From: an uncultured Oscillospiraceae bacterium
GTDB lineage: Bacteria; Bacillota; Clostridia; Oscillospirales; Oscillospiraceae
NCBI GenBank assembly: GCA_947627745.1
Contig: CANQXH010000004.1
Coordinates: forward strand, 1 to 54,228
Direction: 5' to 3'
DNA length: 54,228 bases
A program made the translations under genes and the position numbers. Below, in pieces: positions 46,921-54,228 of this stretch. The notes under the pieces were generated by a model. The model did not search any database, was not told the DNA's origin, and saw nothing but the letters and a program-made list of their open reading frames with translations. Numbering within the stretch: the first letter of the stretch is position 1; each line of letters opens with the position of its first letter.

Positions 46921-47820
46921 TCACGTTGACGAAGGGACTTCCTCCGGTGGTGGACAGGCCCCGGAGATGTAGACCATGCTCAGCAGGCTGAACACAAAGG
47001 CCTGAATAAAGCCGGAAAACAGGTCAAAGTACAGCGACAGCACCGCCGGAATGCCGAACTCCAGAATGGGCACCCCGGTGAGCAGCCCGGAAAATTCCAG
47101 CAGCCCCAACAGCCCCAGTACAGCCAGGACGATGCCCACGATCCACAGCGGCGTCTTTTTCCGCTTCTTTCCCAGGAAGAACAGCCCGCCGCCCAGGGCC
47201 AGCACCACCACCGGCACGATCCAGGTGCCGGAGATCAGGCCGATCAGGATGGTGGAGGCGGCGCTGAGGGCGGTGTAGAGAATGCTGGTAATGACCCCGC
47301 CGCCGGCCACGTTGCCAAAGTGACGGAAGGCCATACTGACCGGCTGGGCCACCTCGGAGATCAGGTTCATGGGGGTCATCACCGCCACCGGCTCGGTAAA
47401 GCCCTTGAGCCAGCCGAGGAAGCCGTTGCGTTTGATGGAGTTGTACCAGATGATAGCGCTGACCATCAGCGCCCAGGTCAGCGTCACGCTGAGGTCTGCC
47501 GTAGTGGAGCGGAAGAAGCCCAGCATGCTGATGAGAGAGCCGCAGATGGAGGACAGGAACAGCGTTCCAATAAAGGGCGTCCAGGAGACGTTGTGCTCCC
47601 CCATGGTCTCCACCACCAGGGTGCGGAGCATGGTCACCGCCTTTTCCACCAAAACCTGAAGCTTTCCCGGCCGCTTTTGTAGGTTTTTCCCCAGAAAATA
47701 CCCCGTGATGCTGAGAAATACCGTCACCAGCAGCAGCGAAAGGGTGGTCTGGGTCACGGGGATGCCCCCGAAAATAGGAATATAAAAATAGATGTACGCG
47801 CCGTTGACGTTCACATTCAT
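46921..47820 (-). CDS. atpB: ATP synthase Fo a subunit
   Basis: LISEVAQPVSMAFRHFGNVAGGGVI; operon position. Confidence 0.94.
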   Translation of the reverse strand: MNVNVNGAYIYFYIPIFGGIPVTQTTLSLLLVTVFLSITGYFLGKNLQKRPGKLQVLVEKAVTMLRTLVVETMGEHNVSWTPFIGTLFLSSICGSLISMLGFFRSTTADLSVTLTWALMVSAIIWYNSIKRNGFLGWLKGFTEPVAVMTPMNLISEVAQPVSMAFRHFGNVAGGGVITSILYTALSAASTILIGLISGTWIVPVVVLALGGGLFFLGKKRKKTPLWIVGIVLAVLGLLGLLEFSGLLTGVPILEFGIPAVLSLYFDLFSGFIQAFVFSLLSMVYISGACPPPEEVPSST

Positions 47821-48221
47821 GCCGGGCGATCCTCCTTCTTCCGGAAAAATGCCCCCAGGGTCAGGATCAAGCGGGGGAAAAGCAGGGGCAGCAGCAGAGC
47901 GATCAGGTTGCACTGCCCGCTTTTGGCGGCCAGGAACAGGCCCAGAAACAGCCCGGCGTACCGCAGCAGGAAGGAGGCGGCAATGACGCTCTGGCCGCCC
48001 TTCACGTTCTGCTGTTCCGCCCGGTCCGCCGCGGCGTTGACCCCCACGCTCATCAGCAGGAAGTTTGCCAGGGACAGCCCGCCGCCGATCAGCCCACCCC
48101 ATAGGACCGTAAGATCCCAGTATCCCAGGGCGGCGAATACGGCGAACATGACGGCGATCCCCGCCGCCATTCCCCCGGTGACGAGGAGCGTTTCCTTCAG
48201 GATGGTTTTCCTGGAATCCAT
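47817..48221 (-). CDS. atpI: ATP synthase subunit I-like membrane protein
   Basis: Four hydrophobic segments, GGLIGGGLSLANFLLMS; upstream of atpB. Confidence 0.75.
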   Translation of the reverse strand: MDSRKTILKETLLVTGGMAAGIAVMFAVFAALGYWDLTVLWGGLIGGGLSLANFLLMSVGVNAAADRAEQQNVKGGQSVIAASFLLRYAGLFLGLFLAAKSGQCNLIALLLPLLFPRLILTLGAFFRKKEDRPA

Positions 48222-48231
48222 AGTCTTCTCC

Positions 48232-48492
48232 TCAAGCGTGATCGTTGAAAAAAACGTCGGGGGGATCGTCCTTTTTTTCCTTAGAGATCCGGTTAAGCAC
48301 CCGCAGGCTGGATAAAAACCCCTCCAGGGCGCACACCGCGCCAAAGGCCACGCCGACCCACAGCACCCAGTCCCCCAGGGAAAAGGTGTCCCGGAGCCAG
48401 GTGGACAGCCACACGCAGCCGGCCAGTGGCACGGCGACGGACAGCCCAAGCTGGGTGAGCCAGACCAGCAGCTGCAAATTCTTCAAAGGCAA
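48232..48492 (-). CDS. AtpZ/AtpI-like protein
   Basis: Two TM segments; first gene of atp operon. Confidence 0.75.
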   Translation of the reverse strand: MPLKNLQLLVWLTQLGLSVAVPLAGCVWLSTWLRDTFSLGDWVLWVGVAFGAVCALEGFLSSLRVLNRISKEKKDDPPDVFFNDHA

Positions 48493-48727
48493 AGCCCCCC
48501 TCTTAATCTAAAGGTTATTATACTCCATGGCGGAGGAAGATTCAAGGCAAATTACCCCCCTTTCTCAAATATTTTTTCGTTCCGGCGCCGATGGAGGCGT
48601 TTTTTGATTGAAGGGAAAGTTTTTCGGGAAAGGGGCTTTCCTTTTTTCCCAAAATATTGTAAACTAAAGAAAAACCCCACACCGATCCGGGAGAAGAGGC
48701 ATATTCTACCCATAGAGGTGGTTTGGA

Positions 48728-49084
48728 ATGCTTCTGACTGTGATTTTGGGATGCCTGGCGGCTTTCGGCGCGGTTTGCGCGCTGGCCTGCCTGCTGGGAC
48801 TGGCCCTGCCCAAGCCCAGCGGGGCGGCGGTCTGCCTGGGCCGGACGGCCTTTGCCCTGCGCTGGCTGTGGCTTAGAGAGCTGGGGCTGGCCCCCGGACG
48901 GCTGATTTGGGCGGACTGCCCCCTGGACGAGGGGGAGCGGGCAAGGTTTCAGGATCGGGGCGTGGAATTTTGCAGTCTGGCGGAGCTTCCCGCCCGGCTG
49001 GCGCGGGAGGCGGAGACCCTTGGGGGAACAGGAGCTGGAGATCTTGCAGGGCGCGGTCAGCGCGGTAGTATACCAAAACTATGA
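48728..49084 (+). CDS. small hypothetical membrane-anchored protein
   Basis: N-terminal TM; overlaps recD2 start by 65 nt. Confidence 0.55.
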   Translation: MLLTVILGCLAAFGAVCALACLLGLALPKPSGAAVCLGRTAFALRWLWLRELGLAPGRLIWADCPLDEGERARFQDRGVEFCSLAELPARLAREAETLGGTGAGDLAGRGQRGSIPKL

Positions 49085-51236
49085 CAACGGCTACGCCGTG
49101 CTGCGCCTGGACTGTGGTAGCGGCCAGACCGTCACCGTGGTAGGCACCGTGCCCATGCCGGCGGTGGGGGAGCGGCTGGTGGTGACCGGCCGCTGGGCCA
49201 GCCACGCCAACTACGGCCGCCAGTTTGAGGCGGAGTTTTTGGAGCGGCTGATGCCCCAGACCGGGGCGGAGATCCTGGCCTACCTGTCCAGCGGCGCCAT
49301 CAAGGGCATCGGCGTGAAAATGGCGGCCCGGATCGTCTCCCAGTTTGGGGACGATACCCTGCGGATCCTGGAGCGGGAGCCGGAGAAGCTGGCCCAGGTG
49401 CCGGGGATTTCCCAGGCCAAGGCCATCGCCGTGGGCCAGCTGTTCCGGGCCCAGTCCGGGCTGCGGCAGATCATGGAATTTTTCGCCCTGCACCACCTGC
49501 CGGCGGAGCTGGCGGTGCGCACCTATAAAATCTACGGGGAGCGGACCATGGAGCTGCTCTATCAGGATCCCTATCTGCTGATGGACGACGGGCTGGACGC
49601 CCCCTTCGCCCCGGTGGACGCCTTCGCCGTGGAGCTGGGCGTGGCGGCCGACGATCCTCGGCGCGTGGAGGCGGGGTTGCTGTTCGAGATGCGGTACAAC
49701 CTGGCCGCCGGTCATAGCTTCCTGCCCAGGGACAAGCTGGCCCTGGCCACCGGGCAGCTGCTTTCCATCCCCCAAGAGGCCGCGGCGGAAGGGACTACCC
49801 GGCTGCTGGAGGCCCAGCGGCTGATTGCGGACCGGCTGGCGGGGATCGATATTGTCTACCTGCCGGAGCTGTACCAGGCGGAGACGGAGGCGGCCCGCCG
49901 CCTGCGGGAGCTGGCGGAGGAAGAATACGGCGCCCCCGCCAATTTGGAGGAGATGCTCGCCCAGGCGGAAAGGAGCAGCGGGCTGAAATACGCCCCCCAG
50001 CAGGCACGGGCCATCCGGGAGGCGGCTCAGTCCGGGGTCCTGCTGATCACCGGCGGCCCCGGCACCGGTAAGACCACCATTTTGAACGGTGTGCTGTCCC
50101 TCTATTCTCAGATGGGTCTCAAGTGCCTGCTTGCCGCCCCCACGGGCCGGGCCGCCAAGAGGCTGACCGAGGTGACGGGCCGGGACGCCTCCACCATCCA
50201 CCGGCTGCTGGAGGCGGGCATCGACCCCAATACCGGGAAAATGTTCTTCGCCCGGGACGAGGGCAATCCCCTCCGGGCCGACGCGGTGATCGTGGACGAG
50301 ATGAGCATGGTGGACGTGCTGCTGCTGGGCAGCCTGCTCCGGGCCATTCCGCCCCGCCGGAGGCTGATTTTGGTGGGGGACCCGGATCAGCTCCCCCCGG
50401 TGGGACCGGGGTTTCCCTTTGGGGATATGCTCCGCAGCGGCGTACTGCCCACGGTGCGGCTGACGGAGATTTTCCGCCAGGCCCAGCGGAGTTTGATTGT
50501 CATGAACGCCCACCGGGTCAACCGGGGAGAGCTGCCGGACCTCCGGAGCCGGAACAGCGACTTTTTCTTCCTGCCCTGCCGGTCGGAGGAGGCGGTGGCC
50601 CAGACCATCACTGACCTGTGCGAGAAGCGGTTGCCCCAAAACATGGGCATCCCCGCCGGGCAGATTCAGGTGCTGTCCCCCACTAGGAAGGGGCCGGTGG
50701 GCACCTGGGAGCTGAACAAGCGGCTCCAGGCCCGGCTCAACCCGCCGTCTCCGGCCAAAAAGGAGCGGACCTGGGGAGGATTTTCCTACCGGGAGGGGGA
50801 CCGGGTGATGCAGATCCGGAATAATTACGACATTTTGTGGAAGAAAACCGACGGCTCCGCCATCGGGGCCGGAATCTTCAACGGGGATGTGGGCACCATT
50901 CAGAAGATCGACCCCGCCATGGAGACCGTGACCGTGGTCTTTGAGGACCGGGAGGCGGAGTACGACTTTACCCAGTTGGGAGAGCTGGAACCGGCCTACG
51001 CCATGACCGTCCACAAGAGCCAGGGCAGCGAGTACCGGGCGGTGGTCATGGCCGTATGGGGCGGCTCCGGGTACTTATATAACCGCAGCGTTCTCTACAC
51101 TGCCATCACTCGGGCCCGGGAGCTGCTGATTTTGGTGGGCAGACCGGAAACGGTGGAGACCATGACCAACGCGGTTCGGGTGGGCAGGCGCTACACCGGT
51201 CTCAAGCTGCGCCTCCAGGAGAAGAAGCCATGCTGA
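49020..51236 (+). CDS. recD2: RecD2-type ATP-dependent helicase
   Basis: LLITGGPGTGKTTILNGVLSLY; VIVDEMSMVDVLLLGSLLRAIP; AMTVHKSQGSEYRAVVM; likely TTG start. Confidence 0.95.
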   Translation: MGEQELEILQGAVSAVVYQNYDNGYAVLRLDCGSGQTVTVVGTVPMPAVGERLVVTGRWASHANYGRQFEAEFLERLMPQTGAEILAYLSSGAIKGIGVKMAARIVSQFGDDTLRILEREPEKLAQVPGISQAKAIAVGQLFRAQSGLRQIMEFFALHHLPAELAVRTYKIYGERTMELLYQDPYLLMDDGLDAPFAPVDAFAVELGVAADDPRRVEAGLLFEMRYNLAAGHSFLPRDKLALATGQLLSIPQEAAAEGTTRLLEAQRLIADRLAGIDIVYLPELYQAETEAARRLRELAEEEYGAPANLEEMLAQAERSSGLKYAPQQARAIREAAQSGVLLITGGPGTGKTTILNGVLSLYSQMGLKCLLAAPTGRAAKRLTEVTGRDASTIHRLLEAGIDPNTGKMFFARDEGNPLRADAVIVDEMSMVDVLLLGSLLRAIPPRRRLILVGDPDQLPPVGPGFPFGDMLRSGVLPTVRLTEIFRQAQRSLIVMNAHRVNRGELPDLRSRNSDFFFLPCRSEEAVAQTITDLCEKRLPQNMGIPAGQIQVLSPTRKGPVGTWELNKRLQARLNPPSPAKKERTWGGFSYREGDRVMQIRNNYDILWKKTDGSAIGAGIFNGDVGTIQKIDPAMETVTVVFEDREAEYDFTQLGELEPAYAMTVHKSQGSEYRAVVMAVWGGSGYLYNRSVLYTAITRARELLILVGRPETVETMTNAVRVGRRYTGLKLRLQEKKPC

Positions 51237-51892
51237 TCCGGTGGCTGAAGGCCCTTCTGTTTCCGCCCAAGTGCGTACTCTGCGGGAGACTGCTGGAGGG
51301 GGAGGAGACGGACCTGTGCCATGGGTGCCGGATGGACAGGCCTCTTCATCCCCGGCCCTCCGGCGGAAAGGAATTTATTGACCGATGGACCGCGGTGTGG
51401 TATTATGACAAGGTAGTGCGGCGCAGTTTGCTGCGGTACAAGTTTCACGGCGCCCGGCACTATGCTTCCTGTTACGGTAGAATGCTTGCTATGAAGCTGA
51501 CGGAGGAAGATCTGACGGATTTCGACCTGCTTACCTGGATCCCGGTCAGCGCCAAGCGCCTGCGGAAGCGGGGCTATGATCAGGCCCGGCTTTTGGCCCA
51601 GGCGGTGGGGGCGGAATTGGGCAGGGAACCCACGCCCACGCTTCGGAAAAAATGGGACAACCCGCCCCAGTCCGGCATTTCCGGGCCGGCTCAGCGCCGG
51701 GCCAATGTGCTGGGGATCTACCAGGTCTTGGATCCGGGGCAGGTGCGGGGAAAGAAAATTCTGCTGCTGGACGATATTCTCACCACCAGCGCCACCGCCA
51801 GCGAATGCGCGCGGATGCTGCTGACGGCGGGAGCGGAGCGCGTGACCCTGGGCGCGGTAGCCGCCGGGGGGAGAAAAAAGGATAACGGGTGA
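51230..51892 (+). CDS. comF: ComF family phosphoribosyltransferase
   Basis: CVLCGRLLEGEETDLCHGC zinc motif; LLLDDILTTSATASECARML PRTase motif. Confidence 0.94.
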   Translation: MLIRWLKALLFPPKCVLCGRLLEGEETDLCHGCRMDRPLHPRPSGGKEFIDRWTAVWYYDKVVRRSLLRYKFHGARHYASCYGRMLAMKLTEEDLTDFDLLTWIPVSAKRLRKRGYDQARLLAQAVGAELGREPTPTLRKKWDNPPQSGISGPAQRRANVLGIYQVLDPGQVRGKKILLLDDILTTSATASECARMLLTAGAERVTLGAVAAGGRKKDNG

Positions 51893-51897
51893 TTTTT

Positions 51898-52956
51898 ATG
51901 CCATTTCAAATGCCATTCCAACTGTTTACAAATGACCTGGGCGTGGATTTGGGCACCTCCAATGTGCTGATCTATGTCCACAACCGGGGCATCGTGGTGC
52001 GGGAGCCGTCGGTGGTGGCGGTGGACAAGAATACGGGCCGGATCCTCCAGGTGGGGGCCGCCGCCCGGAATATGCTGGGCCGGACCCCCGGAAATGTGGT
52101 GGCTATGCACCCCCTCCAGGACGGAGTCATCTCCGACCATGAGATGACCGTGCGGATGCTCCAGCGGCTGTTCCGCACCGCTACCCGCACCAGCCTGTTT
52201 ACCCCCAAGCCCCGGGTGGTGATCTGCGTGCCCAGCGGGGTGACGGAGGTCCAGGAGCGGACGGTGATCAATGCCGCCATCGAGGCCGGCGCCCGCCGGG
52301 TGTACCTCATCGAGGAGCCTCTGGCGGCGGCGCTGGGCGCCAATCTGGACATCAGCGGTCCCAGCGGGTACATGGTGGTGGATATCGGCGGCGGCACCAC
52401 CGATATCGCCGTGCTGTCCATGAACGGGGTAGCGGCCTCCTCCTCCATCAAGGTGGCGGGGGACGCCTTTGACGACGCCGTAGCCCGGTTCGTCCGGCGG
52501 CAGTTTGGCGTGGTCATCGGCCAGGCTACGGCGGAGAACATCAAAATTCAGATCGGCTGCGTCTATCCCCGCCCCCAGGACATTTCCATGAACGTCCGGG
52601 GCCGGGACACCAAGACCGGCAGGCCCCGGGATATCACCATTCTGTCCTCCCAAATTTATAACGCCCTGCGCCGCCTGGGTCGGCAGATCGCCGACGAGGT
52701 CCTCTCCGTGCTGGAGCAGAGCTCTCCGGAGCTGGTGGGGGACATCTCTCAGAACGGCATCACCCTCACCGGCGGCGGCAGCCAGATCTGGGGCATGGAC
52801 GCCCTGCTGATGGAGCATACCGGCATCCAGACCACCCTAGCGGACGACCCGGATTCCTGCGTGGCCTACGGCTGCGGCAAAAGTCTGGAGTGGATCAACC
52901 ATATGCAGGAGGGACCCATCAACATTGCCCGCCGCCGCATTATGCGGGAGCGCTGA
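51898..52956 (+). CDS. mreB: MreB-family rod shape-determining protein
   Basis: NDLGVDLGTSNVLIYVHNRGIVVREPSVVAVD; MVVDIGGGTTDIAVLS; LTGGGSQIWG. Confidence 0.96.
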   Translation: MPFQMPFQLFTNDLGVDLGTSNVLIYVHNRGIVVREPSVVAVDKNTGRILQVGAAARNMLGRTPGNVVAMHPLQDGVISDHEMTVRMLQRLFRTATRTSLFTPKPRVVICVPSGVTEVQERTVINAAIEAGARRVYLIEEPLAAALGANLDISGPSGYMVVDIGGGTTDIAVLSMNGVAASSSIKVAGDAFDDAVARFVRRQFGVVIGQATAENIKIQIGCVYPRPQDISMNVRGRDTKTGRPRDITILSSQIYNALRRLGRQIADEVLSVLEQSSPELVGDISQNGITLTGGGSQIWGMDALLMEHTGIQTTLADDPDSCVAYGCGKSLEWINHMQEGPINIARRRIMRER

Positions 52957-53049
52957 AAGACGGAAAAAGAACCCCCAGGGGGGCTTCCCAAAGGGACGGC
53001 GGGGAATTATAATGAAACCATCGGTTACCTCTTAACGATCCCAAGCCCT

Positions 53050-53091
53050 CCGCGCCGCGCTTTTTGGGGAAAAAGCGCGGCGCGGTATTTT
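53050..53091 (+). terminator. 16-bp perfect stem terminator
   Basis: CCGCGCCGCGCTTTTT-gggg-AAAAAGCGCGGCGCGG-TATTTTTT. Confidence 0.85.
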
Positions 53092-53106
53092 TTGGAATAT
53101 ACCGTC

Positions 53107-53135
53107 TTGCTATTTCCCCCATTTCCGCGTATAAT
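53107..53135 (+). promoter_or_regulatory. promoter TTGCTA-17-TATAAT
   Basis: Hexamers with 17-nt spacer. Confidence 0.75.
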
Positions 53136-53160
53136 GAACGGCAACGAGGAGGAGAGAAAA

Positions 53161-53883
53161 ATGATCTTGTATTTGACCAGCAGCCCCTGCGTGCCGGGGG
53201 CGGACCGGGCGATTCTGAACCCGGCCAATAGTTTTTTGGACCGGCTTCGGGCGGACTTGCCGGAGCGACCCAAGTGCCTGATGGTCTGCTCGGACCCGAA
53301 CGACCCGGATGGAACCGATCACTTTGCCTGGGACATGGCCGGAGCCTTTGGGGAGGCCGGGATGCCCTGGGGGGAATTGCGGGTGCTGGACGGCCGCAAC
53401 CCTTTGGATGCCCGGGATCTGGTGGAGTGGAGCCAGCTGATCATTCTTGCCGGGGGCCATGTGCCCACCCAGAATCAGTTTTTCCGGGAGATCGGCCTGG
53501 CAGGGTTCCTCCGGGACTATTCCGGAACGATCATCGGCGTCAGCGCCGGCAGCATGAACAGCGCCGCCATGGTCTATTCCCACCCGGAGCTCCGGGGGGA
53601 GGCGGTGGACCCGAATTATCAGCGGTTCCTGCCGGGCCTGGGCCTGACCTACATCAACATCGTTCCCCATTTCCAGCAAATCCGGGATCTGCGCCTGGAC
53701 GGGCTGCTGGTGGTGTGGGATATCGCCTTAGGGGACAGCCGGGGGCACTGCTTCTACGCCCTGCCCGACGGGACCTATTTTTACACCCGGGACGGAAAGA
53801 CACTCCTGTGCGGCGAGGCTTACCGGATGGAGGAGCGCCATTTCTACCAGGTCTGCCGGGAGGGGGAGACCCTTGCCCTGTGA
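53161..53883 (+). CDS. peptidase S51 / type 1 glutamine amidotransferase-like protein
   Basis: IILAGGHVPTQNQFFREIGL; GVSAGSMNSAAMVY nucleophile elbow. Confidence 0.88.
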   Translation: MILYLTSSPCVPGADRAILNPANSFLDRLRADLPERPKCLMVCSDPNDPDGTDHFAWDMAGAFGEAGMPWGELRVLDGRNPLDARDLVEWSQLIILAGGHVPTQNQFFREIGLAGFLRDYSGTIIGVSAGSMNSAAMVYSHPELRGEAVDPNYQRFLPGLGLTYINIVPHFQQIRDLRLDGLLVVWDIALGDSRGHCFYALPDGTYFYTRDGKTLLCGEAYRMEERHFYQVCREGETLAL

Positions 53884-53896
53884 AAGGAGCAAAAAG

Positions 53897-54228
53897 ATGA
53901 AGCGGGACTTAAAGATCGTGCAGATCGGCTTCGGCCAGCGGGGGATCCCCATGCTGGAGCTGATGCTGAAGACCATGGAGGACATCCGGGTGGTGGGCGT
54001 ATGCGACGCCTACCCGGACCGCACCGCCGCCGCGGCGGACCGGATTGAGAAAGCCCGGGGCTGCCGCCCCACCCAGACGGAGGACTACCGGGACCTTCTG
54101 GCCCTGGACGCCGACGCGGTGCTGATCACCAGCGCCTGGGAGGGCCACATTGATATGGCCTGCCAGGCCATGGAAGCGGGGCTCGACGTGGGCTGCGAGG
54201 TGGGCGGCGCCTATCGCGTTGAGGACTG
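53897..54228 (+). CDS. Gfo/Idh/MocA family oxidoreductase, 3' truncated by window edge
   Basis: MKRDLKIVQIGFGQRGIPMLELMLKTMEDIRVVGVCDAYPDRT Rossmann start; AGG RBS. Confidence 0.9.
   Translation, partial: MKRDLKIVQIGFGQRGIPMLELMLKTMEDIRVVGVCDAYPDRTAAAADRIEKARGCRPTQTEDYRDLLALDADAVLITSAWEGHIDMACQAMEAGLDVGCEVGGAYRVED

Noticed and set aside
48873-51014. 713-aa minus-strand ORF
   Set aside because: Antisense to recD2, which has clear helicase motifs

Overview
This is a high-GC Firmicutes (Clostridia/Oscillospiraceae-like) chromosomal window made mostly of housekeeping genes. In order it holds: dGTPase (partial), dnaG, two tandem sigma-70-family genes, cmk, an ispH-rpsA fusion, mltG, U32 peptidase, a DEAD-box helicase with a DprA-like gene, glmS, galK, class I fumarase, gluQ-RS, apbE, tRNA-Val(GAC), coaX, rpmB, hprK, the complete F1Fo ATP synthase operon (atpZ/I-B-E-F-H-A-G-D-C), recD2, comF, mreB, a peptidase S51 family gene and a partial Gfo/Idh/MocA oxidoreductase. 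The clearest accessory segment is about 31.0-36.6 kb, just downstream of tRNA-Val. It carries a compact three-gene operon encoding a TIR-TM-PDZ protein, a stand-alone RyR-domain protein and a SLOG-like/4-TM protein. This is the best candidate here for an undescribed nucleotide-signalling or immune-type system. Other notable points: a diverged second sigma-like paralog coupled to an rpoD-like gene; an internal promoter candidate and Shine-Dalgarno/ATG at the IspH/S1 junction; an atpE c-subunit with a two-carboxylate (Na+-type) motif; a repeated 27-bp perfect palindrome; a leader hairpin that sequesters the ribosome-binding site of a small membrane protein; and a possible structured RNA next to the tRNA. 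All calls come from reading sequence and translations only; no database search was run.
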